Shown: positions 33,201-42,964 of the stretch, in pieces
Numbering within the stretch: position 1 is the first letter of the stretch
Layout of the letters: each line of letters starts with the position of its first letter
From: Anthoceros angustus
Taxonomy: Eukaryota; Streptophyta; Anthocerotopsida; Anthocerotales; Anthocerotaceae
Direction of reading: 5' to 3'
NCBI GenBank assembly: GCA_010909165.1
Contig: VJWM01000119.1
Location: 310,001-374,000 of the forward strand
Length of the DNA stretch: 64,000 bases
Notes under the pieces: model-generated
What the model was told of the DNA's origin: nothing
What the model saw: the letters and a program-made list of their open reading frames with translations, nothing else
The model's database searches: none
Made by a program: the position numbers and the translations under genes

Positions 33201-34633
33201 AAGCACAGGCTCACTGTATGAGGAGTTTCCCCCTCAGGTATTGAATCCGGAGTCTCTTGCAGCCTCACTATCTGCTTGTTGGCAAAGCTGCATTGATATT
33301 AATGGAACAAGGCAGAACGTCTCCAGTTAATGCTGGAGAGAATGCTACCAAAATATTCTCAAGAGTAGCAAAACAAAAGAAGTGGTGTTCTATGGTTGGG
33401 GAAAGGATAAACGTACGTGCATCGGTTATGTATGAGCGACATGGAATTTTTGGCAGCACACTCCGGCTTTTCACATCTTGTTGGTTCTTTTACACGACCT
33501 GTGTCGATGGGTAGATAAGAAAAAGCACAATTTCAGCTGGTCTTCCACTACAATCTCCAGCTGCAATGAACAAGCATTTCCCACTCAATTGAGCATGCAA
33601 TATATAAGAGACAAACGACACACCATTCTTTGTCACCTCCACTGGTAGAGGAGCATGGCCACACACAAGGCACTTAAAAAATGCTTCCTTTATCTCCGGT
33701 ATGATGGAGCTGCATCGGATGATCATTCCCCGTACTGAGACCATCTTTTCGATGTCTGCAAGATGGGGAAGCAGGTTCAACAACATGCAGTAAAAAAATT
33801 CAAACTATCAGATGTATGACAATGCTCGACCACTAATGGTAATACCTGACGGATTCAGGTCCCGAAGTTTTGCAGTGTCCTTCAGATTGAAAATTCTAGC
33901 CTTCACAAAGCAGAAGACATAGGCAGATGTAAGCTTCCCAGCGCCTGTAATTCCGAACTCAAGGACCGGAAAGAACGGAGACAGTGTGCAATACTCAACT
34001 GACATTGCATCAATGTTGACATTGTTGACGAGACCACAATGCTCACCTGAATATGCTTTTCCCACATACGGTCTCTTTCCTGTGCTTCGTTCAGTAAAAA
34101 CATGTCGAAAACAGGAATCGTCTCCAAAGGAAACTGAACCATCTTCGAGTACAGATCTGGATCATACTCCAAGATGTTCAGGGCATCAATATTTACTGTG
34201 TCTCCCTCAACTTCAATCGTCTGACAAAACCACCCAAGCCGCTCAGTCCCGGAACCACCCAACAACAGCATTCCCAAAATGTTGGCACCAAACCAATACC
34301 TGGTCCAGAAGCCGCATGTATTTGCCCTCCAGGTCCTCCGGATTCTCCACGAAATTCTTGAAGAACCTTGTCACAGCGTTCTTCAGGTCCTGAACATTGA
34401 TGGTTGTGCCCCAGACATACGTCTGGGGCCCGATATTGGGGTCACCCTCAGAAGACGCAGCTCCCTGTGGTGACCAGCCCGGTCAAGTCAGTACCTTCAT
34501 CGCCCTAGCCTCTGGAATGCAGACAATGCAATGCAGCAGAAATTGGTCGGTCATTGAAGGCGCAATCTCAGAATACTGGACCACCCACCTGGGAGGAAGC
34601 CATCACAGGGCTGGAGGCATTCCAATCCGCCAT
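30267..34633 (-). CDS. MCM4: MCM4, subunit of the MCM2-7 replicative helicase
   Basis: Spliced minus-strand gene; start ATG 34633-34631, stop TGA 30269-30267. First exons: 34589-34633, 34300-34464 ([20 protein letters not shown]), 34047-34220. The zinc-binding part has CLVCGHAPL (about 33660) and RCEKPEC (about 33450). Walker A GDPGTSKS lies near 32225, Walker [10 protein letters not shown] near 31930 and the arginine finger SRFD across the intron ending near 31520. Later blocks: [20 protein letters not shown] near 31000 and a winged-helix C-terminus ending [11 protein letters not shown]. The last junctions fit acceptors giving [18 protein letters not shown], then [11 protein letters not shown]4 unwinds DNA at nuclear replication forks. 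The N-terminal tail before VWGT is only about 30 residues, much shorter than usual. A 102-nt intron at 31784-31885 is in frame and free of stops. An E2F-type site lies about 50 bp upstream. Confidence 0.95.
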
Positions 34634-35717
34634 CTTCACGACCTCCAATGCATCAGCTGGCTCGTCCGGGCCAATGGCCAATTCCCGCCAAAAAGGAAGA
34701 CGGAAGTATGTATACTACCTGAAGCGTCTGCCTAAACGGCCGAGCAGGCTTTTCTGTTCCGTTTACGTGGAACGCGCCCTTCCGAAGCGGGGCACCCTTT
34801 GAGGAGCTCTCTAGCTGGAGGTCTCAACATTTTCTCAGATTGCGAGAGGGCAAGTGCCGAGCAGGTCCAGGCATCAAGCGGCACATCACCCAGAACCACC
34901 GCGCAGTAACAGACAATTCTTCCTGCCTGATGGATCTGCGGCAGGAGGCCCTTCTGTGAGGCCAGAAGCCCTGACAGGCAATTGGAGACTTGGAACTTGC
35001 TTCGCCGGCCGTCAGGAACGCTGGAAACTGCAGGCAAGCTGAGGAACAGACAGGGCGGGGAGTGCCTATTCGGTGGTCTCTTCAGAGAGGAAGGAATTTG
35101 CTTTGGATGTGTGATCGGATGTAAATGGCATAGGGGACCGGAAAGGGCAAATGTCGAACTACGGGCCAGGTGAGAGGCTCCGTCCGGTGTCGATCAATCT
35201 TTGCTCGCTGTTCTAAAGTGTGGCATGGAGAAGCAGCTCTTTGGGAAGATGAATAATCTTAGTGGACACATGCCTGTAGTGGAATGGATGATTGATATGG
35301 TCAATGTAGATGTCTGTCAAAATTTACAAGATTGAAGCAACAGAGGTTTGCTCTGGGACAATCTGTGCACTGTGAACTCTCAAGGAACCATACTGCTATG
35401 TTGCCTACATGTGCCCCAGATACTCCAAGTCGTCAACCTTGTTATTCTTCGTGCACTCGTGATCAACCCATCCACTTTGTCACTGCAGAGGACATGTGAG
35501 GTGGGGCAGATTCAGCTCGAGCATCTTCTAGTGCATTCTTTTCCTGATAAGCTCTGCCGGGGCCCAGCCGTTTAGTGCTGTAGCCCGTAGGAGATGTGCA
35601 AACCCTCTGTGCCCTAGGTCCAAATCTCTATGCAACGTTAGGAGGGTGATGTTTCCATCCGGATAGAAGCTATGTGGAAAAGCTGAGGTGTTCACGTTGT
35701 CACTGACAGAGATTTGC
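34634..35717. promoter_or_regulatory. Divergent spacer, MCM4 (-) and RING gene (+)
   Basis: 1.08 kb between start codons. It holds the E2F site close to MCM4 and no recognised gene. The short frames show no family resemblance. Confidence 0.5.
34681..34694 (-). promoter_or_regulatory. E2F-type binding site upstream of MCM4
   Basis: On the minus strand this reads TTTTTGGCGGGAAT, matching the E2F consensus TTTGGCGGGAA. It starts about 48 bp before the MCM4 start codon. Plant MCM genes are known E2F targets, expressed at the G1/S transition. Confidence 0.7.
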
Positions 35718-38003
35718 ATGATGTACTACGCAGGACCGCAAAATCCTTTCATGAACGATGGTAGATTTCAGCCCCCTTGGCCAAGGAACTCTCTAGTCAA
35801 CCCCGTGGCAATGGTTGAACCCCAATATCCAGTCCCTATGTCTGTGCCATCTGAGTGTGGAGTAGGCGGTAGTGTGCTGGGTCGTATGTCAACTGGCAAC
35901 GGGCCGACAGAAGGGATTCAAACTCAAATGGATGTATGGCAAAATCCGTTCAGTATCACTGCCACCGTCTTCCAGAATGGCAGGAAGAAGCGGAAGCAGC
36001 AGCTTCAGGTACTAAAATACACTGCTGATGGTGCGCAACGGTGTATGTGAAGGGAAACTCGCTACCCTATGACTGATCTCTCGTTTGTGGGGCATTTAGG
36101 GAACAAGTATGACCGAAATAGAGCGCAAGGCAAAGCAATCCAAAGTCTTAGTGCCGTTCGAATACAGGATAGGTGGCTTCATCAAGTCCATGGAAGACAG
36201 CAGACGAGAAATGCAAAACCAAGTTCGAGGGGCAGAGGTTATCGAGGAAGCATCAAAGCGATATGTATGCCGTCTTGAAACCTCTTCACGGTCCTCGCAT
36301 GTTGCTTACTCACATCTCTAGTGCACAGATTCAAGGCACGCAATGATTAATGATTATTAGATTTGCATTAGCAATTCAGCACAAACAACCCACACAAGAA
36401 ACAAAAGGCCGTCAGTTTGGTCACTGACAAATCAGCGAGGGTGGCTACGATACAGCTGAAGGACGTAGAGCAGCAGGTGAGAGAGTTGCTCCTGATGAGA
36501 GAAAAAAATCAGGAAAAGGAATCTCTGCTTAGACAGCAGCTGTTAGCAAGCCCAGTTTTCGCTGCTGATGAGGTCCTGGAACGCTTAAGATTAATCCATG
36601 TGCTACAGTATGGGACAACTGAAATGACTCTTACAGAAGAGTATGCTCTGCCAAGCCATCTTCTAGGTGATCAGACACCACCTCTGTGCACTAAATTCTC
36701 ACGTTTGCTGATAGATGTGGTTCAATGTTTTCCAGGATGAAACTTTTGGACAGAAGGGAGTCAGAGACCATGGAGCGGATACGACTATATGGTGTTTATG
36801 CCGCAGATTTGCAGAAAAGAATAAGGGAGCTTAGTCAGATCCATTTCACCTCGGAGACTGTGCTTCAAGAGCGGCAACTCAAGGAGATGAAGGAGGTATT
36901 GCTGAATTTCCAAATTTGTCGACTGCTTCGTGCTAACCTGCTGCCGGGAGGGCTATTGCTGTGCAATGTATACTGGGAAGGTTGCTTTTGACACGTTTGA
37001 TCAGTGGGTCATCTCTAGCTCTGCTTGCAAGTCCTTGAACCTTCTTTGTCTTTTTGGTATACCCCATCTCCATGCGAACAATTAACCGTAAAAGTCTGCA
37101 CAGCTACAGTGAGGAGTGGTGGGCATCAGTTTGGCCCACTTTCCTGTTCCATCACACATGATAGGTTGGGTGGAACCTACGTTTTCGCCCTCCTGAGTGC
37201 ATCTTTGGTGGGAAGTATGTCCTCTGTTCCATAACAATACGACACTGGTATGACATGCTGTTTTATGGACTCCAGTTCTTGGAAGGAAACCGAAGGGAAA
37301 AAGAACTATTGCTGCATCAGCAAAACTCTTTGAAAGACCTGCTATTGCAACAGGCAGATGAATGGAAGAGGCTGACGTGTACTGTTCATGCTCAATTCAT
37401 GGAGCGGAAAAACAAGATAATTCTTGACCAGGTTTGAAACATATGTTCAACTTATTCCTTTCCCCCTCTCGTTCTTGCCGGGGTACTGCTGGTTGCAGAT
37501 ATATATCATGATGTTGGACATTTGCTGAAGTTTGTGAGCTTTTGCAGTTGCTTGAGAAAAGCAAACGAGAAAAGGAGGAGCTGGCACAAGATCACATGCT
37601 GGCGAGATCTGCTTTGGTGAAGGAGGCGAGTGAGGCAAAACAATTGGCAGATCGCCTCCGACATGAATTGGAGCTGCGAAAAACCCATGAAGGGAGTGTA
37701 CGTCTTTCAGCTCCCTAGACCAATGCTGTGCACTTCACGCACCTTGCTGAGTTGCTGAACTCTGAACATGTGTTTTTGGTGCAGGGATCTGGCCACACGC
37801 CCTTGACATCGACTGAATGCATTGTTTGTTTCCATGAGATGGACAATCATGGGAGGATGAGGGCTTTACTCAGTCCTTGTCACCATGCAGGATTGTGCAT
37901 CCCTTGCGCAGCTTTATGCTGGAACAAAAATCGCAAGTGTCCTGTTTGTAGGATAGATCTGACCCAGAAGCCTCAGGCCATACCACCGGTGGTTTACTTC
38001 TAA
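35718..38003 (+). CDS. Coiled-coil RING-HC E3 ubiquitin ligase, BOI/SBP1-like
   Basis: Seven exons that join in frame: 35718-36008, 36100-36264, 36408-36640, 36736-36895, 37276-37431, 37548-37697, 37785-38003, about 457 residues. The exon 3 borders are the least certain. The N-terminal part (MMYYAGPQNPFMNDGRF) is rich in P, N and Q and ends in a basic run, GRKKRKQQ. The middle (residues ~100-385) is long coiled coil with many K, E, Q and L (KREKEELAQDHMLARSALV). The C-terminal RING reads CIVCFHEMD, then LLSPCHHAGLCIPCAALC, then RKCPVC, with the C-X-H-X3-C-X2-C spacing of BOI/SBP1-type plant RINGs. It should transfer ubiquitin from an E2 to unknown targets. Known relatives act in stress responses, cell death and self-incompatibility, but the role of this one is not shown. 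Confidence 0.83.
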
Positions 38004-39102
38004 AGGTGTGGAGACCCATCTCAGAAATATATTAATTCGAGCATCCATTCTATGACTTTGACGTTAAAATCCTTCGGCTGCGTCAACTCAGGTTCTTTCC
38101 AAGATTAATACACCAAAGTCTGGGTGGTTATCTGTATAGACTCACAATGCAAAGATGTGGATCTGGGCCTTGTCGAGGCTGCCAATTTGCCAGGGTATGC
38201 CTACGTCTAAGGTTGCTTTCCCGATGCTTTAGCTAAAGCATTCGCTGCTGCTGAGTGACGATTTGAGTTGCGTTTTGCATTGAGTTTATGCCAAGCAAGT
38301 CAAGTGGGGTTGTCACTGACACAGGTTTCAGGAGAAACAGACAAACATTTTGCCTGTCTGTCACTGTTGATTATCCCTGTTCCAGAGCCCTGGGGTTGAT
38401 ACAGTTGAAAGTCCTGGGGTAATACTGTGACTTGCCAGGAAGTTACTTTGCTGGTCTTATGCTGCATGCGATTTGAGGAGGGGGCACGCAGAGAGTTTCC
38501 AAGTTGCATCCGGGAAGATACTTTTCAAGCTCCAGAACTTCAGGGTATGAGACCCTGCCATGACTGTAGAATATGCCATGAGCTGAGCAACTCAGGAGTA
38601 CTGACTGCGTGGGTTGTCCCCTATATCCTCGCTGCAGTCCATATTCTCTTCACTAGAAACTTCAGCAGATAATCTGCTTGGGCTGTCGCCCAAATCACCT
38701 GCTGGTGCATGCCATCCAGCGACCTCTGCTCAAGTGCTGCAACACACGGATTGCAGATATATGCAAAGAATGCCGACCAGTCCTAACAAGCGGAGAGTCT
38801 GCAGGACTCCCCGTTTGTTTTCGTGCCCAGCATATGAAACCTATTGCTCGGGCAGCCTGCCTGAATGAGTTCCGAGCTGACTAGGCTGGTTAAGCTCCTC
38901 TACTCGCGAAGGGAACTGGCTGCGACCGGTTGCCTTGAAAATTTCAACAAAAATACTTTCCTTCAATTCCATATGAGGGTTTGCCTGGTCAGGCTTCGGG
39001 GCGATGTATGCTCTTATCATATCTCGTCACAATATGTGACAATGTGATCTGAAAAAGAGTGAAGACCGCAGCTATTCTAATTCATACTTAAAGACTGGAG
39101 TG
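38004..39102. other. Convergent spacer between RING gene and SCPL
   Basis: About 1.1 kb with 3' UTR sequence and no recognised gene. The short frames at 38427-38884 have no family resemblance. Confidence 0.4.
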
Positions 39103-39153
39103 AGTTCTTGAAGAGATTATCAAGAACTTGGTTCTTGAAGAGATTATCAAGAA
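39103..39153. repeat. Two tandem 26-bp hairpin units across the SCPL stop codon
   Basis: TTCTTGAAGAGATTATCAAG followed by AACT appears twice in direct repeat (about 39105 and 39131). Each unit is itself an inverted repeat (GTTCTTGA ... TCAAGAAC). The SCPL stop codon (39149-39147) lies within the unit nearest the gene. Confidence 0.8.
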
Positions 39154-41780
39154 CTCGTGGAATTTGATAACGGAACACCATGTAGAAAACTCCTAGCAAG
39201 CTCAAATGCCCGCCTTGGTTGAATGTCGGGGACCTCATGTCCTGCTCCTCTTGTTGTCACAAAAGTTAAGCCAGCGTATTCTTCGGTCCACCCTCCCACC
39301 TACATGATATGTAAGTTAGTAAAAAACTTCTCTATACTTATCCTCACAAATCTCTAGTATAACCATGTAAGTTACATACCTCACCATGAAGATACCAAGG
39401 ATACCAAGGAACTCCAATGGTCAAATTTAGTTTACTTAAGGAATATCTGGTTGCTGTTACAGGAACAACGGCATCCGTATCTCCACTATCCAATCACAAC
39501 AACACATTAGAGACTAACATATTTGAAACCCACCAACAAAAAAGATTAGAAAGTAAAAGTTTTCAAAAGAAAAACAAAGGACAAACAAAGTGTCACCTGT
39601 AAACCCAAATACGAAGACCAGCTGCAATGAGCTCCTCATATATGGGTAGTATGGAGTCGTCGGAGTCTTGCCAATTTTCATTGATGTCCATACTGCCATG
39701 AATGAACGTGTTAACCAGGTCCTTATTTAGTACCACTAAAACCAACATAGTATACTATTTTTAATAAAAAATTGGACGAATTAGTGCATACTTAACAGAT
39801 AATAGAAAAGAAAACAAATCTGTAATGCATTACTTGCAAGCTGTCCACGGAATGGTTGGTGCCGTGGTGGTGACATGAAGTGCCTGTTGGACGTCTAGTC
39901 TATTATAATAAATCTCGGCATAATTCTCGGAACAAGGATCATATCCTGCAAGGCGATGACGGAGCTGTGGGGAGAAACGAGCCAGAAGCGGAAACGGTTA
40001 GATTGGAGCATCCATGTCTTGGAAATGCCATGTAGCCGATGTGCCAAAACTAGCATACAAGGAAGTAGAACATCAAAAGCCAATACAAAGGTGAAAGCCA
40101 GAAACAGGAAGGCTGATATGCGAACCGGGCTGAGCCGGCGATGGATAGAATTTGATGTCGCCCGAACACTCGACCTGGAGTGAGTGGTGGAGTTCGATGA
40201 ACTGTTGCATACAGGTGAGTAAATGCTGTACATGTCTATGTTGCCAAATTCTACATTAACGGCTTGGTCCAGATGCGAGTTGCAATCATCTGAGGAGGCA
40301 CTGGCGGTAAAATTGCACGATGCCAGGATGGCGGCGTGTGTCTCATCTGATATCAGTGCATGCGTCCACCAGTAATCCACCGTCCCGAGACTGTCCTGAA
40401 GATTGTCTGTCACTGCATTGCCCACCTGCATGTATTGGAGAGACCCACCATGTCCTTTAGCCCACATCTCAAGAGATCGACTTTGGTAAGTGTGGTGAGC
40501 AGAAGGGGAGATTCATACCAGGAAGCCCTTGAAGTTGATGGTGGGGTTGGTCTGGTTGCTGTTGTACTCGTACAGGAGTCTTGCCAGCTGAGGGACGTAG
40601 TGACCTGAGTGACAGCTGGATGTCAGGTTTGAGAGCAAGTGAATCTTCCAGCCTACTGGAAGGAAGGAGTGTTCGTGATGTGGGAAGGAGCGTACCTGCG
40701 TAGCTTTCTCCACTTATGTAGAAGTCCCGGTTCTGGTACTGGGGGAATCTCTCAAACCACCTCAGCACAAACTGGAGATTGTCCGCAGCTGGATCATGGG
40801 CACAGAATGCCTTCCATCAGAAATGCGTAAAACAAAAACAGACCTGGTTGATCAGATGGATAGCGTCAAAGGCCAGACAGTTGTCGTACCGGTTTGAGCA
40901 TCTCCCGTAACATAATCGTTGGTGTTATTGGAGTAGGAGAAGCCCACGCCCGCAGGAGACTCCACAAAGAGCAGGTTTGCCACTACCACCACGACCCAAT
41001 ACCCATCCAGGCTTCAGCACAACATCCCAGCCAACGAAGACCAAAAACCACAGCAAAGCTTCACATTCTGGGCAGCGACCGAATTATACATTTGTTCCAA
41101 CCGAAGTGATTCCGGAACAAGGAATCCGCCGTGCTGTTGATCCGAAACGGCCCAAGCTCCTCGGACGCACCGAAAGCCACCGAGGAGCACCCAGGGCCTG
41201 CATTGCACAGAATTTCAACTCCAATTTCCGCCCACATTCTAAACCCCGTCCAAAACCCACAATCCCACCTCCATTGAGCCAGAGCAGCAGTGGCTTGGAA
41301 CTGGCGTTGCCCTCGGCCTCGAAGTGCCAGTAAAAGAAGGCCCTCCCGCTGCTCTCGTTCACCGTCACGTACCCCGCGAACTGCAGGAACTCCACATCAG
41401 GCTGCCCCGGCAGCCGGTCGACCAGATCCCGCTCGGCCTCCGCCGTCAGAACCGGCTGCCCCGCAGGCGACGCGTCCGGGACGCTTCCGTCGTCCTGAAG
41501 AGGACCGGCACAGCTTCCGCTCGAATTCCCAACCAAAAAACAACCGATTCCCGCACCAACATCCCACACCAACTTGGTACATTCCAACAACCCACAACAA
41601 CTTGGCACATCGCATTCCACACCCACCACGCCCCGACATTACCTGCGCGGGACTCCCGAACCCAACAAGCTTTCTTGAATCCAACGCGGCTTCCACACCG
41701 CCCAGCTCCTTCTTGAAGAGCAAAGCCGCCGCCACAAGAATGCAGAACAAGACGACGCCCCGCCTCCGCCACGCCGCCAT
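39147..41780 (-). CDS. Serine carboxypeptidase-like protein (SCPL, peptidase S10)
   Basis: Eleven exons, traced with in-frame GT-AG joins: 41643-41780, 41269-41494, 41090-41197, 40890-40982, 40696-40788, 40519-40604, 40126-40425, 39834-39964, 39597-39692, 39380-39485, 39147-39299; 509 residues. The start at [10 protein letters not shown] is followed by a hydrophobic segment ([14 protein letters not shown]), a signal peptide or anchor for the secretory route to vacuole or wall. An ATG five codons earlier is possible. The catalytic triad is intact: Ser in GESYAG, Asp in GDTDAVVP, His in GAGHEVP. Substrate-site blocks [13 protein letters not shown] and [12 protein letters not shown] are also present. 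The family contains both peptidases and acyltransferases; the length and PGCSS/GESYAG pattern do not decide between them. Its 5' end has a decayed duplicate near 46.5 kb. Confidence 0.94.
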
Positions 41781-42960
41781 CTCTCCCGCAGGCATACGAG
41801 CGGGAATTGCTGCACCAGAATTGCACCCAGAAATCCCATCACCCACAAATACTTTTTGGCTCGGGCGACTGCGACAGAGCCTGCCTGCCTGCCTGCTGGC
41901 CCCACGAGGCCCTACCTCCACGACCGGGACGGAGGGCCTCGACCCAGACTACGACAGGCCGGCAGCCGCAGCCCAATTATGTATCCCGCTACGGTCCAGG
42001 CGGGGATAGCATTTGAAGAGCCGTGGCTGGACTGAGGCTCGACTCTCACACGGACACACACGTTTAACAGGCCTAAAAATTCATCATAATGCACACACTC
42101 CAGGCGTTACCAGCTGACCCAGGTCCCTCACACTCATCCAAGTGGAGTGGAGAGGAAGGTGGTGGCTTGCCTGCTTTTCCACTCTGTATTTCCTCCAAGC
42201 TTCAATCTTCGCTAGCATACGATTCCTCTGCAGGCTAGTAGTACTCTGCACAGGACAAAGACTGAAGGATATCCTGCCCAACTCCAGGCTTGAGGACAGG
42301 AACAGGAGACAGTCCAAGAGCAGGCATTTGCTGTATGCAAAATGTCTTTGTTGCGGTGCAAACAATGCAGGACAGGTGGGCACAATGTACCTGCACGCTA
42401 CGCGTTGTCGGCATCGAGATGAGCTTTTAGAGGCACAGCATGCCCCCTAGCCTGCCTGCTATTACGGACTATTTGTGTTTGTGGGGCTCGGTCGATTTTT
42501 TAAGATTGCAAGAAGACGAAAAATTGTTTCTTTTTTTTCTAAAGGTCAGGATTAATCTCGTATTTCAAAACAGTACCTAGTACCCTAGTAGAGAGACCAT
42601 CTTACTGGTCGAGATTTATCTAAATATTTTTGTTTTTTAGTCAAAAAAACTCTTTTAAATTACCTAGTCAAGAATCTTTTTAACTGGTTGATGTTCACTA
42701 TGTTAATCCAATCCATAATTTTCTAATTATTTAGGATTAATGGTTTTTATGTTTGGAATTTTATCCTAATGGTTAAGAATCTCTTTGAAAGGTTCATATA
42801 TGCTATACTAATTTAGTGATTAATGGCTAGCTATTAGAATTGATGGTTTTTATGTTCAGAATGTGACCCTGAATGCTCTCTTTGAATGGTTCATACATCC
42901 TACACTAATTTAGTGACTAATAACTATGTATTCAAAATTGATTATGCAATGGAGATTTAT
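41781..42960. other. Upstream region of SCPL and AT-rich repeat
   Basis: 41781-42500 is the SCPL promoter side; parts of it recur in decayed form at 47000-47170. From 42500 to 42960 the DNA is AT-rich and holds about three degenerate copies of a phrase like GGTTCATATATGCTATACTA followed by ATTTAGTGA. This phrase appears again at 45890-45935, beyond the RT element, so the RT element seems to have landed in it. Confidence 0.5.
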
Positions 42961-42964
42961 TTTA

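Noticed and set aside
41290-42009. 239-codon plus-strand frame
   Set aside because: Antisense of SCPL exons 1-2 and the upstream DNA; the minus strand carries the intact catalytic gene.
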